The position numbers and the translations under genes were made by a program. From Baffinella frigidus (Eukaryota > Cryptophyceae > Cryptomonadales > Baffinellaceae), in assembly GCA_026770585.1 (NCBI GenBank), contig MU646504.1, positions 289,115-300,191 of the forward strand: a stretch of DNA of 11,077 nt, written 5' to 3'. Below are positions 6,401 through 10,453 of the stretch, piece by piece; within the stretch, counting starts at the first letter, position 1, and every line of letters begins with the position of its first letter. The notes beneath the pieces were generated by a model. The model had not been told where the DNA came from and did not search any database. It was given only the letters and a program-made list of their open reading frames with translations.

Positions 6401-9322
6401 ACCACACAGCAGGCTACCAAGGGATTTTCGGCCCGATTTGGCCCGACTTCCCGTTACCGTATCCGTAGGAACCCCCGTATGTCCCTACGGTTTTGGATAC
6501 CGTAGGGTCTGATTATTATATGGTATTGGTTATTCAAGAAATCCCTTGGTAGCCCGCTGTGTTGGGTGGTGCCTGGTCAGAACCTCTTCATCTCCCCAAC
6601 ACGGCAGGGACATAAATCATTGCCAGAATCCTGCAACTTTCGGGAATTCGCTGCTGCGGATTGGCCCTGTCCAACATACACGAACATGCAGGTCGAGCGT
6701 GTAGGATGGGCATCCTGCAAGCTCGACCTAGATATTCGTGCCACGGCTCTCTCGCTTCCGGTTACCCGTCTGATGACGAGGGGCTTCGCCGAGGGAATCC
6801 AGGAAGCTGACTCCAGCGAACACACGTGTTTTCGAATGCGAAACCCCGCGTTTTCAGATGCGAAACCCCGCGTGTTCGGCCACCCGTCTGATGTCGAGGG
6901 GCTTCGCCGAGGAAATTGAGGAAGCTGACTTCAGCGAAACCCGTGAGGAAGCTGACTGCAGCGAACACCCGCGTTTTTTCGGATGCAGGTGAATGTGAGC
7001 CGGGCGTACGATAGCCTTGCACCTCGTGAGTAGCCCGGGTGTAGGATAGCGCCTCGAGCGTGGTCCGGTGAACATATGCTGACTCCAGCAAAACACGCGT
7101 GTTTTTGCATGCAGGTAAATATGAGCGGAGACCCGGCTTTGCACGTGCTGATGTCGAGAGGCTTCACCGAGTGAATTGAGGAAGCTGACTTCAGCGAGAA
7201 CCCCTTTGGCTCACCATAAAAGCGCGTGTTCGGACACAAACACATTTCTGTGTTTGTAAAAGCGTGTTTCCGGATGTAGGTGAACATGAGCGGAGACTCG
7301 GCCCTGCATATCGCGGCGCGCCGCAGCAAGATCCAGGTCGCTTCCCCCCCACAGAGGGCTTCCAACTGATTTTCGGGCTCTGGGAGCCCGAGTTTCCGTT
7401 ACCTTGTCCGTTGGAACCCCCCTTATGTCCCTGCGGATTGCCTATCGTAGGGTCCTATGTCTTATCAATCCAGGTTGCTTCCCCCACTTTAGACGTGATG
7501 GTGGTCAATCAAAAGTTGACGTAAGGGCAGAATCCCCAAATGGGGGGATTCCGCCAAAAGCTGACTCGAGGGTGGGGGTGAGTTGACTTTTGCGATTGCC
7601 TCCCCTCAGGTCTAGCGTAGTTCGGGGGAATTGCGAGGCAAATTTATGAACACTGGTATTGAAAGGAAATTTTGGAATTGGGAGGCAATTTTGGAATTGA
7701 GAGGCACATTTGGAATTGAGAGGCAAATTAATGAACTCTGGAGCGTAGGCTTGACTTTCGAGCGCGTGAAGCTGCGCCAACACTGCCACGCCAGAATGCT
7801 CGAGGGGAACCGACGCCTTATCCACCACAGATCTGTCGTCGTTGACTTAAGAATTCAGGGGATTTCCCTTGAAAGATGTCAAAAGTGGATGTTTCGAGTG
7901 CCCTGGCGTGGTGGGGCTGCCCGCGCGCGTGCCGCCACCCGTGTGCGACATTCGGAGGGGGGAAGGCGCACTTTAATAGGGTAACGGACTAAACATGGGG
8001 TAGTTAGGCCTACGGTATTACCTACGGTAGGCCGTAGGGTTTTCCGTAGGAGCCCCTCTAGGCCCCTACGGCCTACCGTAGTCAATACCGTAGGCCCAAC
8101 TACCCCATTTTTAGTCCGGGCCCCTAGGCCCCTACGGCCTACCGTAGTCAATACCGTAGGCCTAACTACCCCATTTTTAGTCCGTTACCCTATGAACTTG
8201 CGATGAAGGAGTTGCAGTGGTCGCGCGCCTCCTCCTCCGCAACGGCAAAGGGGGCGCCCACCCACTTCACTCGGAGCCAGAACATTCCACCTAAGTCAAC
8301 TCCCCCTGAAAGCTAGCACCTTAAGTCAAATGCCTGCTCCCAGGGCAGGTCCATCTAAACGAAATGGCAACTTACTGCCCTCCTCATCTGATATCGAATC
8401 TCAAGTGAAAACGCTTATAATTTATAAACTGGATTCAATAAAAATTACTACACATAACATTCTTTACATGTAATATCAAAGCAAACGTGTAGTAATTTTG
8501 ATTGAAATCCAGTTTATAAATTATAAGTGTTTCCATATGAAATCTGAGGCTGGGACAATACTGGGGCAGCTCACACTTCCCGCTTGCCGCCACCCGTGTG
8601 CGTACCCAGGGCATGCCCCTCGTGCATAGTCCGGGTATATCATAGTCTTGGCTCTCGTGGATAGTCCAGGTGTGGAATAGCGCCTCGTGGGTGGTCCGGG
8701 TGTAGGGGGTTTACAGGGTTTGTACACCATGCCAGGGGTTTCACACCATGTCAGGCCTGACCCAGGGGCTCGGACTAAAATTGGGGGGGTAGGTGGTGAA
8801 GGTGTTGCTCCAACATTGGGGCAGCGCGCGGCTTTGAGCGCCGTCCTGACAGGCTGTTTTCTGGTGGGGGGGGGTAGGTGGTGAAGGTGCTGACACGATC
8901 GTTAACAACCGGCAAAACTGTAGTTGTGTGACATAAACCCCTCGCGGGGCTTATCTTCTTCGCAATAACTTGTTCGGGTGGGGGTTAGGTGGTGAAAGTG
9001 CTGCTGCGGATGTTGAGGGTATTATGGTTTAGGGCAGCTCACGGCTTGAGCGTCGTAGATAGTCCGGGGGTCCGGGGGCCTGACACGATGTTTCCGGTGG
9101 GGTTGCGTGGGCCTATGAACCGCAGCATTCCAACCGAATCCTTCTAACCATGTGGGGGCTTGAGCGTTGAGAGTCGTGGGTAGTCCGGGTCCTGACACGA
9201 TGTTTGCTTTTGGGGGTAGGTGGTGAAGGTGCTGCTGCGGCATGGGGCCGCGCGGAAGAGGAACAGGGCTGGGCGGATGCCTGAGGAGGAGGCGCGCGAT
9301 CACGGCAACTCCTTCATCGCAA
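3357..9322 (+). CDS. Ankyrin-repeat protein gene, seven exons, 3' end not resolved
   Basis: Seven exons join in frame (phases 2,0,2,0,0,0) through GT-AG introns of 91, 1322, 420, 528, 1193 and 1883 bp, giving about 176 residues. Residues 1-79 are a linker with an MGGSES start, compatible with N-myristoylation. Residues about 94-122 (FAMVDQGQAELLDLFLIKH) look like a degenerate ankyrin repeat. Residues 124-152 match the ankyrin consensus closely: GDSALHIAAR, then VVKVLLRHGA. NRAGRMPEEEARDHG starts the next repeat. Ankyrin repeats bind other proteins; no catalytic domain is visible, so the partner and role are unknown. The good repeat appears only after joining exons 6 and 7, which supports the splicing. 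Codons are GC3-rich. Exon 1-3 joins are less certain than 4-7. The 3' end is unclear because a mobile element follows exon 7. Only transcript data can confirm the model. Confidence 0.7.
3564..3684 (+). CDS. Ankyrin gene exon 2
   Basis: Preceded by a textbook 3' splice site (CCATTTTTTTGTGGCAG). It reads MVTPQAQSLMAKRRNKPDDV, then ERQLVVGLAKRPDITNSISK: charged, GC3-rich and clearly protein-like, with no recognised domain. It ends AAG|GTCGAC in phase 0. The foldback element MITE B begins five bases inside the intron, at 3690. Confidence 0.65.
3690..3860 (-). mobile_element. MITE B: second copy of the MITE A family
   Basis: A 171-bp inverted repeat, opposite in orientation to 2021-2193. The ends are CCACCAACCCTCACGGAAAG and the reverse complement of CCACCAACCCTCACGGAAGG. 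The inner sequence CAAAATCAACTTTTGGGAAA is the complement of the MITE A interior. GA flanks both sides. It starts almost on the exon 2 donor, and a read-through frame runs from exon 2 into the element. Confidence 0.88.
3872..3995 (+). mobile_element. MITE C: foldback element
   Basis: A 124-bp element bounded by CACCGGAAGAGAACCAGATC (3872) and its inverted partner ending at 3995, one mismatch over 22 bp. A nested palindrome at the centre pairs AGAGTCTA with TAGACTCT (about 3920-3945). The left arm contains GTAGTAAATT, resembling the core box of MITEs D, F, G, H and I. It lies 11 bp downstream of MITE B in intron 2. Confidence 0.82.
4042..4142 (+). repeat. Degenerate GTGTAGGG array
   Basis: About 13 units of GTGTAGGG or GTGTGGGG with GAAGGG and GCAGGG variants, G-rich strand on plus, in intron 2. 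It resembles the telomere-like arrays elsewhere in the window, but its dominant unit is GTGTAGGG rather than TTTAGGG. Confidence 0.85.
4197..4451 (+). mobile_element. MITE D: long perfect-arm foldback element
   Basis: Two 84-bp arms (4197-4280 and 4368-4451) are inverted copies with only two mismatches, separated by 87 bp. The arms run from CCCTACGGTAGGAGTCCCTA to GGTTTAGCTGAAATTTACTA. The inner end GTAGTAAATTT resembles the core box of MITEs F-I. The outer end, CCTACCGTAGGGTCCTACG, resembles the CACAG family (N, L, M, K). High arm identity suggests a recent origin or arm-to-arm conversion. The loop contains the left arm of MITE E. Confidence 0.87.
4314..4565 (+). mobile_element. MITE E: foldback element interleaved with D
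   Basis: The left arm, 4314-4360, starts CTTTGACCAGTTACCACCAG and includes CAACCCGTTGCAGCTT and ACCGGATC. The right arm, about 4500-4565, is its inverted copy with an extra 21 bp that forms a small palindrome (CTTTGACCAGTT ccgt AACTGGTCAAAG). MITE D's right arm lies between the two E arms, and E's left arm lies in D's loop, so the two elements are interleaved rather than nested. Confidence 0.75.
4566..4759 (+). other. Intron 2 sequence between elements E and F
   Basis: Contains repeated ATCAG and TGATCAG motifs (about 4590-4665), then GC-rich sequence. CTCCGCAG|GCTGCTGGC near 4700-4720 resembles an acceptor followed by a short open frame, but nothing links it in frame to the ankyrin model. 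Confidence 0.4.
4760..4899 (+). mobile_element. MITE F: 140-bp foldback element with GAGT flanks
   Basis: The arms TTATCCGGGGAAACCTAT and ATAGGTTTCCCCGGATAA are perfect inverted copies at the ends. They continue imperfectly through CTTTCATTTGA to a core bounded by GAAAATTACTACAC (4800) and CAGTAATTTTC (to 4859). GAGT occurs directly at 4756-4759 and 4900-4903, a plausible 4-bp target-site duplication. The centre AATATTACTAGTA is shared with MITE G at 10354-10453. Confidence 0.9.
5007..5053 (+). CDS. Ankyrin gene exon 3
   Basis: A strong acceptor (CACCCTCCCCCTTCCACACAG) precedes GGGVSGVKLPEDKHE plus two bases, AT. Taking the donor at GAAAT|GTGCGC, the AT completes an ATG with the first base of exon 4. 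It joins exon 2 in phase 0. If the exon were longer it would run into the CCCTAAA array within two codons, which supports this short boundary. Confidence 0.55.
5054..5473 (+). repeat. CCCTAAA telomere-like array forming intron 3
   Basis: From 5058 to about 5470 the sequence is almost wholly heptamer repeat, C-rich strand on plus. Blocks of CCCTAAA alternate with CCCTGAA, and eight consecutive CCCCAAA units lie at 5256-5311. Occasional 6- or 8-base units (CCCTTAAAA, CCTTAA) break the register. The predicted intron begins GTGCGC just before the array and ends GAAACCAG|G just after it, so the array is essentially the entire 420-bp intron. Confidence 0.85.
5474..5501 (+). CDS. Ankyrin gene exon 4 (28-nt microexon)
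   Basis: G + TAC TTC GCC ATG GTG GAC CAG GGC CAG gives (M)YFAMVDQGQ. The first base completes the split ATG from exon 3; the donor is CAG|GTGACC in phase 0. Joined to exon 5 it gives FAMVDQGQAELLDLFL, which fits the helix pair of an ankyrin repeat. It lies between a C-rich array and a G-rich array in opposite orientation. Confidence 0.55.
5519..5567 (+). repeat. Short G-rich telomere-like array
   Basis: GGTTTAGGATTGGTGGTTTA followed by GGGGTTAGGGTTCAGGGTTCAGGG, near the start of intron 4. It is in the opposite orientation to the array at 5058-5470, so a transcript could pair the two across exon 4. Confidence 0.85.
5622..5692 (+). repeat. GCATGC-rich tandem repeat
   Basis: The unit CATGTGGGCATGCTGGCCG occurs twice in tandem (about 5629-5666), followed by GCATGCTAACC and GCATGCGAACC. 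The self-complementary GCATGC makes the tract foldback-prone. It lies in intron 4. Confidence 0.85.
5835..5905 (+). repeat. 36-bp tandem repeat, two copies
   Basis: AGGATTCGCATCCCGGACGT (5835) and AGGATTCGCATGCTGGGCGT (5871) each end in TGGAAAGC after 36 bp. Intron 4; no coding signal. Confidence 0.8.
5989..6004. repeat. 16-bp perfect palindrome near the exon 5 acceptor
   Basis: ATCAAACCGGTTTGAT, perfectly self-complementary, 25 bp upstream of exon 5. It might influence acceptor use or be the remnant of a foldback element. Confidence 0.8.
6030..6086 (+). CDS. Ankyrin gene exon 5
   Basis: GGAGCAG|GCGGAG to AACCAG|GTCCTA, 57 nt, phase 0 at both ends, encoding AELLDLFLIKHKNLFDVNQ. DVNQ joined to VNMSGDSALH of exon 6 is typical of the junction between ankyrin repeats. 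A diverged second copy lies 131 bp downstream, with MITE J in between. Confidence 0.7.
6122..6214 (+). mobile_element. MITE J: C-run/G-run foldback element
   Basis: GATATTTCGCCCCCCCC and GGGGGGGCGAAATGTC are inverted ends with one mismatch. The arms continue through CGAAATTTCACAGG and CCTGTGAATTTCG, leaving a short loop (GGCATTCCCCC). About 93 bp in total. It begins 35 bp after the exon 5 donor and ends at the start of the exon 5 duplicate. Confidence 0.85.
6218..6268 (+). pseudogene. Second copy of exon 5
   Basis: Encodes ELDLLLIKHTDLFDVNQ and keeps the donor CAG|GTCCT. It lacks the original GCG codon and one CTG, and its upstream sequence (GTCAAC) replaces the GCAG acceptor, although ACGAG could serve as a weak AG. 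Besides the 3-nt loss there are five base differences, four of them nonsynonymous. It could be an alternative exon giving a product three residues shorter, but relic status is more likely. Confidence 0.65.
6269..6403 (+). other. Intron 5, no recognised element
   Basis: Unique sequence, including CGGTTCTTCGCAGTG and CCTGAGTGGACC just before MITE L. No exon or repeat recognised. Confidence 0.4.
6404..6562 (+). mobile_element. MITE L: complete CACAG-family element
   Basis: A 159-bp element with near-perfect ends ACACAGCAGGCTACCAAGGG (left) and CCCTTGGTAGCCCGCTGTGT (right). The interior contains CGTATCCGTAGGAACCCCCG, GTCCCTACGG and ACCGTAGGGTC, the family signature seen also at 1467-1621, 7350-7467 and 9344-9472. 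Confidence 0.88.
6679..6740. repeat. 62-bp near-perfect palindrome
   Basis: Two 30-bp arms with five mismatches around a central GG: CACGAACATGCAGGTCGAGC at the left, GCTCGACCTAGATATTCGTG at the right, and an inner AGGATG gg CATCCT. With essentially no loop it could extrude as a cruciform, or fold as a hairpin in intron RNA. Confidence 0.85.
6765..7279 (+). repeat. Degenerate tandem array ending at the exon 6 acceptor
   Basis: Units combine GTCTGATGACGAGGGGCTTC or GTCTGATGTCGAGGGGCTTC, GAGGAAGCTGACTTCAGCGA (about 6804, 6920, 6945, 7178) and a GCGTTTT..GGATGCAG block. The last block leads into GTGAATGTGAGC (6989), GTAAATATGAGC (7115) and finally the true exon 6 GTGAACATGAGC (7280). The intron 5 3' end and exon start have therefore been copied repeatedly. 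A CTCGTGAGTAGCCCGGGTGT repeat at about 7025 also recurs at 8619-8712. Confidence 0.75.
7115..7174 (+). pseudogene. Decayed copy of exon 6
   Basis: Preceded by TGCATGCAG, it reads VNMSGDPALHVLMSRGFTE then TGA. The first half matches exon 6 (VNMSGDSALHIAARRSK). The second half passes into the CGAGRGGCTTC repeat and stops. A more decayed copy at 6989 reads VNVSRAYDS. Confidence 0.7.
7280..7336 (+). CDS. Ankyrin gene exon 6 (core of the ankyrin repeat)
   Basis: CGGATGTAG|GTGAAC to ATCCAG|GTCGCT, 57 nt, phase 0, encoding VNMSGDSALHIAARRSKIQ. G-D-S-A-L-H-I-A-A-R matches the ankyrin consensus G-x-T-P-L-H-x-A-A-x, the most diagnostic motif in the window. The consensus continuation (V..LL..GA) is absent from the adjoining intron and is found at 9220. 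Confidence 0.85.
7350..7467 (+). mobile_element. MITE M: right-truncated CACAG-family element between 20-bp direct repeats
   Basis: The left end CACAGAGGGCTTCCAACTGA and the interior (CTTGTCCGTTGGAACCCCCC, TATCGTAGGGTCCTATG, TCTTATCA) match elements N, L and K, but the right inverted end is missing. The element is flanked by ATCCAGGTCGCTTCCCCC (7331) and ATCCAGGTTGCTTCCCCC (7468). The first copy spans the exon 6 donor. Confidence 0.8.
7503..7600 (+). mobile_element. MITE Q: small foldback element
   Basis: GGTCAATCAAAAGTTGAC at the left pairs with AGTTGACTTTTGCGATTGCC at the right. A nested hairpin inside pairs GAATCCCC with GGGGATTC (7530-7551). No second copy seen in the window. Confidence 0.65.
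7628..7735 (+). repeat. 19-20 bp tandem repeat
   Basis: TTTTGGAATTGGGAGGCAA and variants repeat at about 7670, 7690 and 7709. Flanking GAGGCAAATTTATGAACACT and GAGGCAAATTAATGAACTCT show that the outer edges are also duplicated. A+T-rich compared with its surroundings. Confidence 0.88.
7740..7975. other. Intron 6 block, open on both strands, unassigned
   Basis: The plus strand reads SVGLTFERVKLRQHCHARML and on to a stop at 7984. The minus strand reads MVDKASVPLEHSGVAVLAQL over 7828-7769. Both look mildly protein-like and neither matches a domain I know. GCCGCCACCCGTGTGCG near 7930 recurs at 8587, so part of the block is repeat. Confidence 0.35.
7979..8190 (+). mobile_element. MITE O: TA-flanked foldback element with internal duplication
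   Basis: The ends GGGTAACGGACTAAA and TTTAGTCCGTTACCC are perfect inverted copies flanked by TA on both sides, as expected for Tc1/mariner-type target duplication. The arms continue through TGGGGTAGTTAGGCCTACGG. The right half is tandemly duplicated with a 66-bp period: GGCCCCTACGGCCTACCGTA starts at 8061 and 8127, and each copy ends CCCCATTTTTAGTCCG. A solo fragment, CGGACTAAAATTGGGG, lies at 8770. Confidence 0.88.
8197..8295 (-). pseudogene. Inverted copy of an exon 7-like ankyrin exon
   Basis: Read on minus, GAGGAGGAGGCGCGCGACCA continues through ACTGCAACTCCTTCATCGCAAG, nearly identical to the 3' half of exon 7. The minus-strand frame reads GAPFAVAEEEARDHCNSFIA. Its G-A-P-F-A-V-A is closer to the ankyrin consensus than RMPEEEA of exon 7. 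Identity stops at GCAAG, just where a donor is predicted in exon 7, and MITE O begins seven bases beyond. It is probably the remnant of a paralogous exon inverted into intron 6. Confidence 0.75.
8296..8406 (+). other. Intron 6, unassigned
   Basis: Contains CCTAAGTCAACTCC and CTTAAGTCAAATGCC, 40 bp apart, and a small hairpin TGCC..GGGCA near 8330-8347. No exon recognised. Confidence 0.4.
8407..8534 (+). mobile_element. MITE H: A+T-rich foldback element
   Basis: The arms CTTATAATTTATAAACTGGA and TCCAGTTTATAAATTATAAG are near-perfect inverted copies, extended by GAAAACG and TGTTTCC outside. The core of exactly 60 bp (8440-8499) is bounded by AAAAATTACTACAC and GTGTAGTAATTTT. It is far more A+T-rich than the surrounding intron. 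Confidence 0.9.
8587..8765 (+). repeat. TAGTCCGGGTGTAG repeats and short direct repeats
   Basis: CTCGTGCATAGTCCGGGTAT (8619), CTCGTGGATAGTCCAGGTGT (8654) and CTCGTGGGTGGTCCGGGTGT (8683) form a loose tandem array. Single copies lie at about 7020, 9049 and 9172. TTTGTACACCATGCCAGGGG and TTTCACACCATGTCAGGCC follow as a second repeat. Confidence 0.75.
8767..9219 (+). repeat. Array of decayed exon 7 acceptor copies
   Basis: GGGGTAG or GGGTTAG followed by GTGGTGAAGGTG or GTGGTGAAAGTG occurs with the AG at 8792, 8877 and 8988, before the real site at 9219. Each is associated with CCTGACACGATGTTT-like and GGCTTGAGCGTCGT-like sequence, so the unit spans intron end plus exon start. The copies read VVKVLLQHWGSARL then stop, VVKVLTRS then stop, and VVKVLLRMLRV. 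A GAACCGCAGCATTCC segment (9117-9150) is unassigned. Confidence 0.8.
9220..9322 (+). CDS. Ankyrin gene exon 7
   Basis: GGGGGTAG|GTGGTGAAG in phase 0. Encodes VVKVLLRHGAARKRNRAGRM and PEEEARDHGNSFIA: the second half of the ankyrin repeat (V-x-x-L-L-x-x-G-A, N-x-x-G-R-x-P) and the next helix. A donor GCAA|GTCTGT is possible at 9323. Alternatively the frame continues as SLSRHPIHTAG into MITE K and stops at 9408. In the copy downstream the same position reads GCAA|GCCTGT, a possible GC donor. Confidence 0.75.
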
Positions 9323-9343
9323 GTCTGTCCCGTCACCCTATCC

Positions 9344-9472
9344 ACACAGCGGGATTCGAAGGGGGTTTCGGCCCAAATCGGGCCACCTTTCCGGTACCTT
9401 GTCCGTAGGAACACCCCCTATGTCCCTACGGAGTCCCTACCGTAGGGTCGTAGGTCGTATCGCTTAATTAAG
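9344..9472 (+). mobile_element. MITE K: right-truncated CACAG-family element between two copies of exon 7
   Basis: The left end ACACAGCGGGATTCGAAGGG and the interior (CTTGTCCGTAGGAACACCCC, GTCCCTACGG, CCCTACCGTAGGGTCGTAGG, CGTATCGCTTA) match N, L and M. The right inverted end is absent: the element stops at TTAATTAA, where the second exon 7 copy begins. Confidence 0.82.
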
Positions 9473-9473
9473 G

Positions 9474-9586
9474 GTGCTGCTGCGGCATGGGGCGGCGTGG
9501 AAGAGGAACAGGGCTGGGCGGATGCCTGAGCAGGAGGCGCGCGACCACACCACCTCCTTCATCGCAAGCCTGTCCCGCCAACCTAT
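9474..9586 (+). pseudogene. Second copy of exon 7
   Basis: VLLRHGAAWKRNRAGRMPEQ then EARDHTTSFIASLSRQP. It matches 9229-9342 at about 103 of 114 bases. Ten codons differ, five of them synonymously, so a period under coding constraint is possible. It lacks the acceptor and first three codons. Its frame stays open to 9860, but the downstream part is repeat-derived. It could be a used second exon if an upstream AG (TTAATTAAG|G) serves, or a terminal exon; otherwise a relic. Confidence 0.65.
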
Positions 9587-9693
9587 AGATTATATCTCAG
9601 ATTTGGCGTGGCGTTGGAGCCATTTCGTACTGTTAGGGTTTGTAATACCAAGATGGGTACCGGAAACACTTGAGATGGACGCGTGGCGAAGTA

Positions 9694-9863
9694 GAATCTA
9701 TCATCTATCTATCGGCGACGCGAATCTATCATCGCGTCGGCGACGCGATGAAAGTGCGCCTTCCCGCATCCGAATCGTGCAAGACGCCGCGAATCTCCCG
9801 CATCCGATTCTCGCAAAAGATTTGGATGTTCCCGCATCTGATTGTTGCACGAGGCCGTGACTG
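9694..9863 (+). repeat. 28-bp and 34-bp tandem repeats with a hairpin
   Basis: GAATCTATCATC followed by CGGCGACGC repeats at 9694 and 9722 (28-bp period). CATCGCGTC ggc GACGCGATG (9730-9750) is a perfect 9-bp-stem hairpin. Then TCCCGCATCCGAATCGTGCA-type units start at 9762, 9796 and 9830, an exact 34-bp period. The ORF across this tract is an effect of the repeat. Confidence 0.85.
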
Positions 9864-9925
9864 GATCGAAATGCGTCGACTGATCCCGGTAGCTTCGTTC
9901 GCACAGCTGGCTCAGAGCTTGACGA

Positions 9926-10067
9926 TTTCATATGAAAACAGTTTAAGTTAAAACTTTTGGGTAATGAACTTTACTATACATCATGATCTTTATTAGCCAT
10001 GTTACAGTGTGTGTAGTAATTTTCATTGATTCCTAAGGTTTTACATCAAAATCGTTTTCGTATGAGA
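9926..10067 (+). mobile_element. MITE I: foldback element, diverged arms
   Basis: TTTCATATGAAAAC at the left pairs with GTTTTCGTATGAGA at the right. The inner arms TTAAAACTTTTGGG and CCTAAGGTTTTACAT pair imperfectly. The core (9966-10024, 59 bp) is bounded by GAACTTTACTATAC and GTGTAGTAATTTTC. The outer arms resemble the outermost sequence of MITE H. Confidence 0.8.
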
Positions 10068-10078
10068 TTCTGGCTGAG

Positions 10079-10345
10079 GAAAGCCGGACGGACACTTCTG
10101 GCGCAGTTTGCCATAGGTGACTTGGACCTGTCGTGTCAGTCAGCAACCACGGTAGGATGTTAAATACGATAAATTAGCTGGCGCGTAGAAAATTCAGTTA
10201 GGCCTCCTAACTAAATCAAAACGCCAATTAGGGAAGTGAATCAGTTGTCTTTCGAGATGAAGTTGCTCACTCCACTTGGCGGACCCCCCGGGCAGGTCTG
10301 ATCGAGACAAGCAGCATGATCTCAGCCTCCGCCCAGATCCTCCAG
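10079..10345 (+). other. No gene seen
   Basis: Unique sequence with a small palindrome, TTAGG cct CCTAA (near 10200). No acceptor or exon I can tie to the ankyrin gene. Confidence 0.4.
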
Positions 10346-10353
10346 GCACGCTC

Positions 10354-10453
10354 TTATCCAGGGAAACCTGTTTTTTTTTCATTTCCTGCCAACGAAAAAT
10401 ACTACACAGACGCTTTAATATTACTAGTACCAACGAATTGTGTAGTAATTTTC
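10354..10453 (+). mobile_element. MITE G: right-truncated relative of MITE F
   Basis: The left arm TTATCCAGGGAAACCTG, the poly-T stretch and the 60-bp core (10394-10453) including AATATTACTAGTA match MITE F. The right arm is missing beyond GTGTAGTAATTTTC. The direct repeat GCACGCTCTT lies at 10346-10355, overlapping the left end, and at 10454-10463, immediately after the truncation. Confidence 0.85.

Noticed and set aside
9301-9420. tRNA gene suggested by GGGATTCGAAGGG
   Set aside because: No acceptor stem or D/anticodon arms can be folded around it; the motif is the left end of MITE K.
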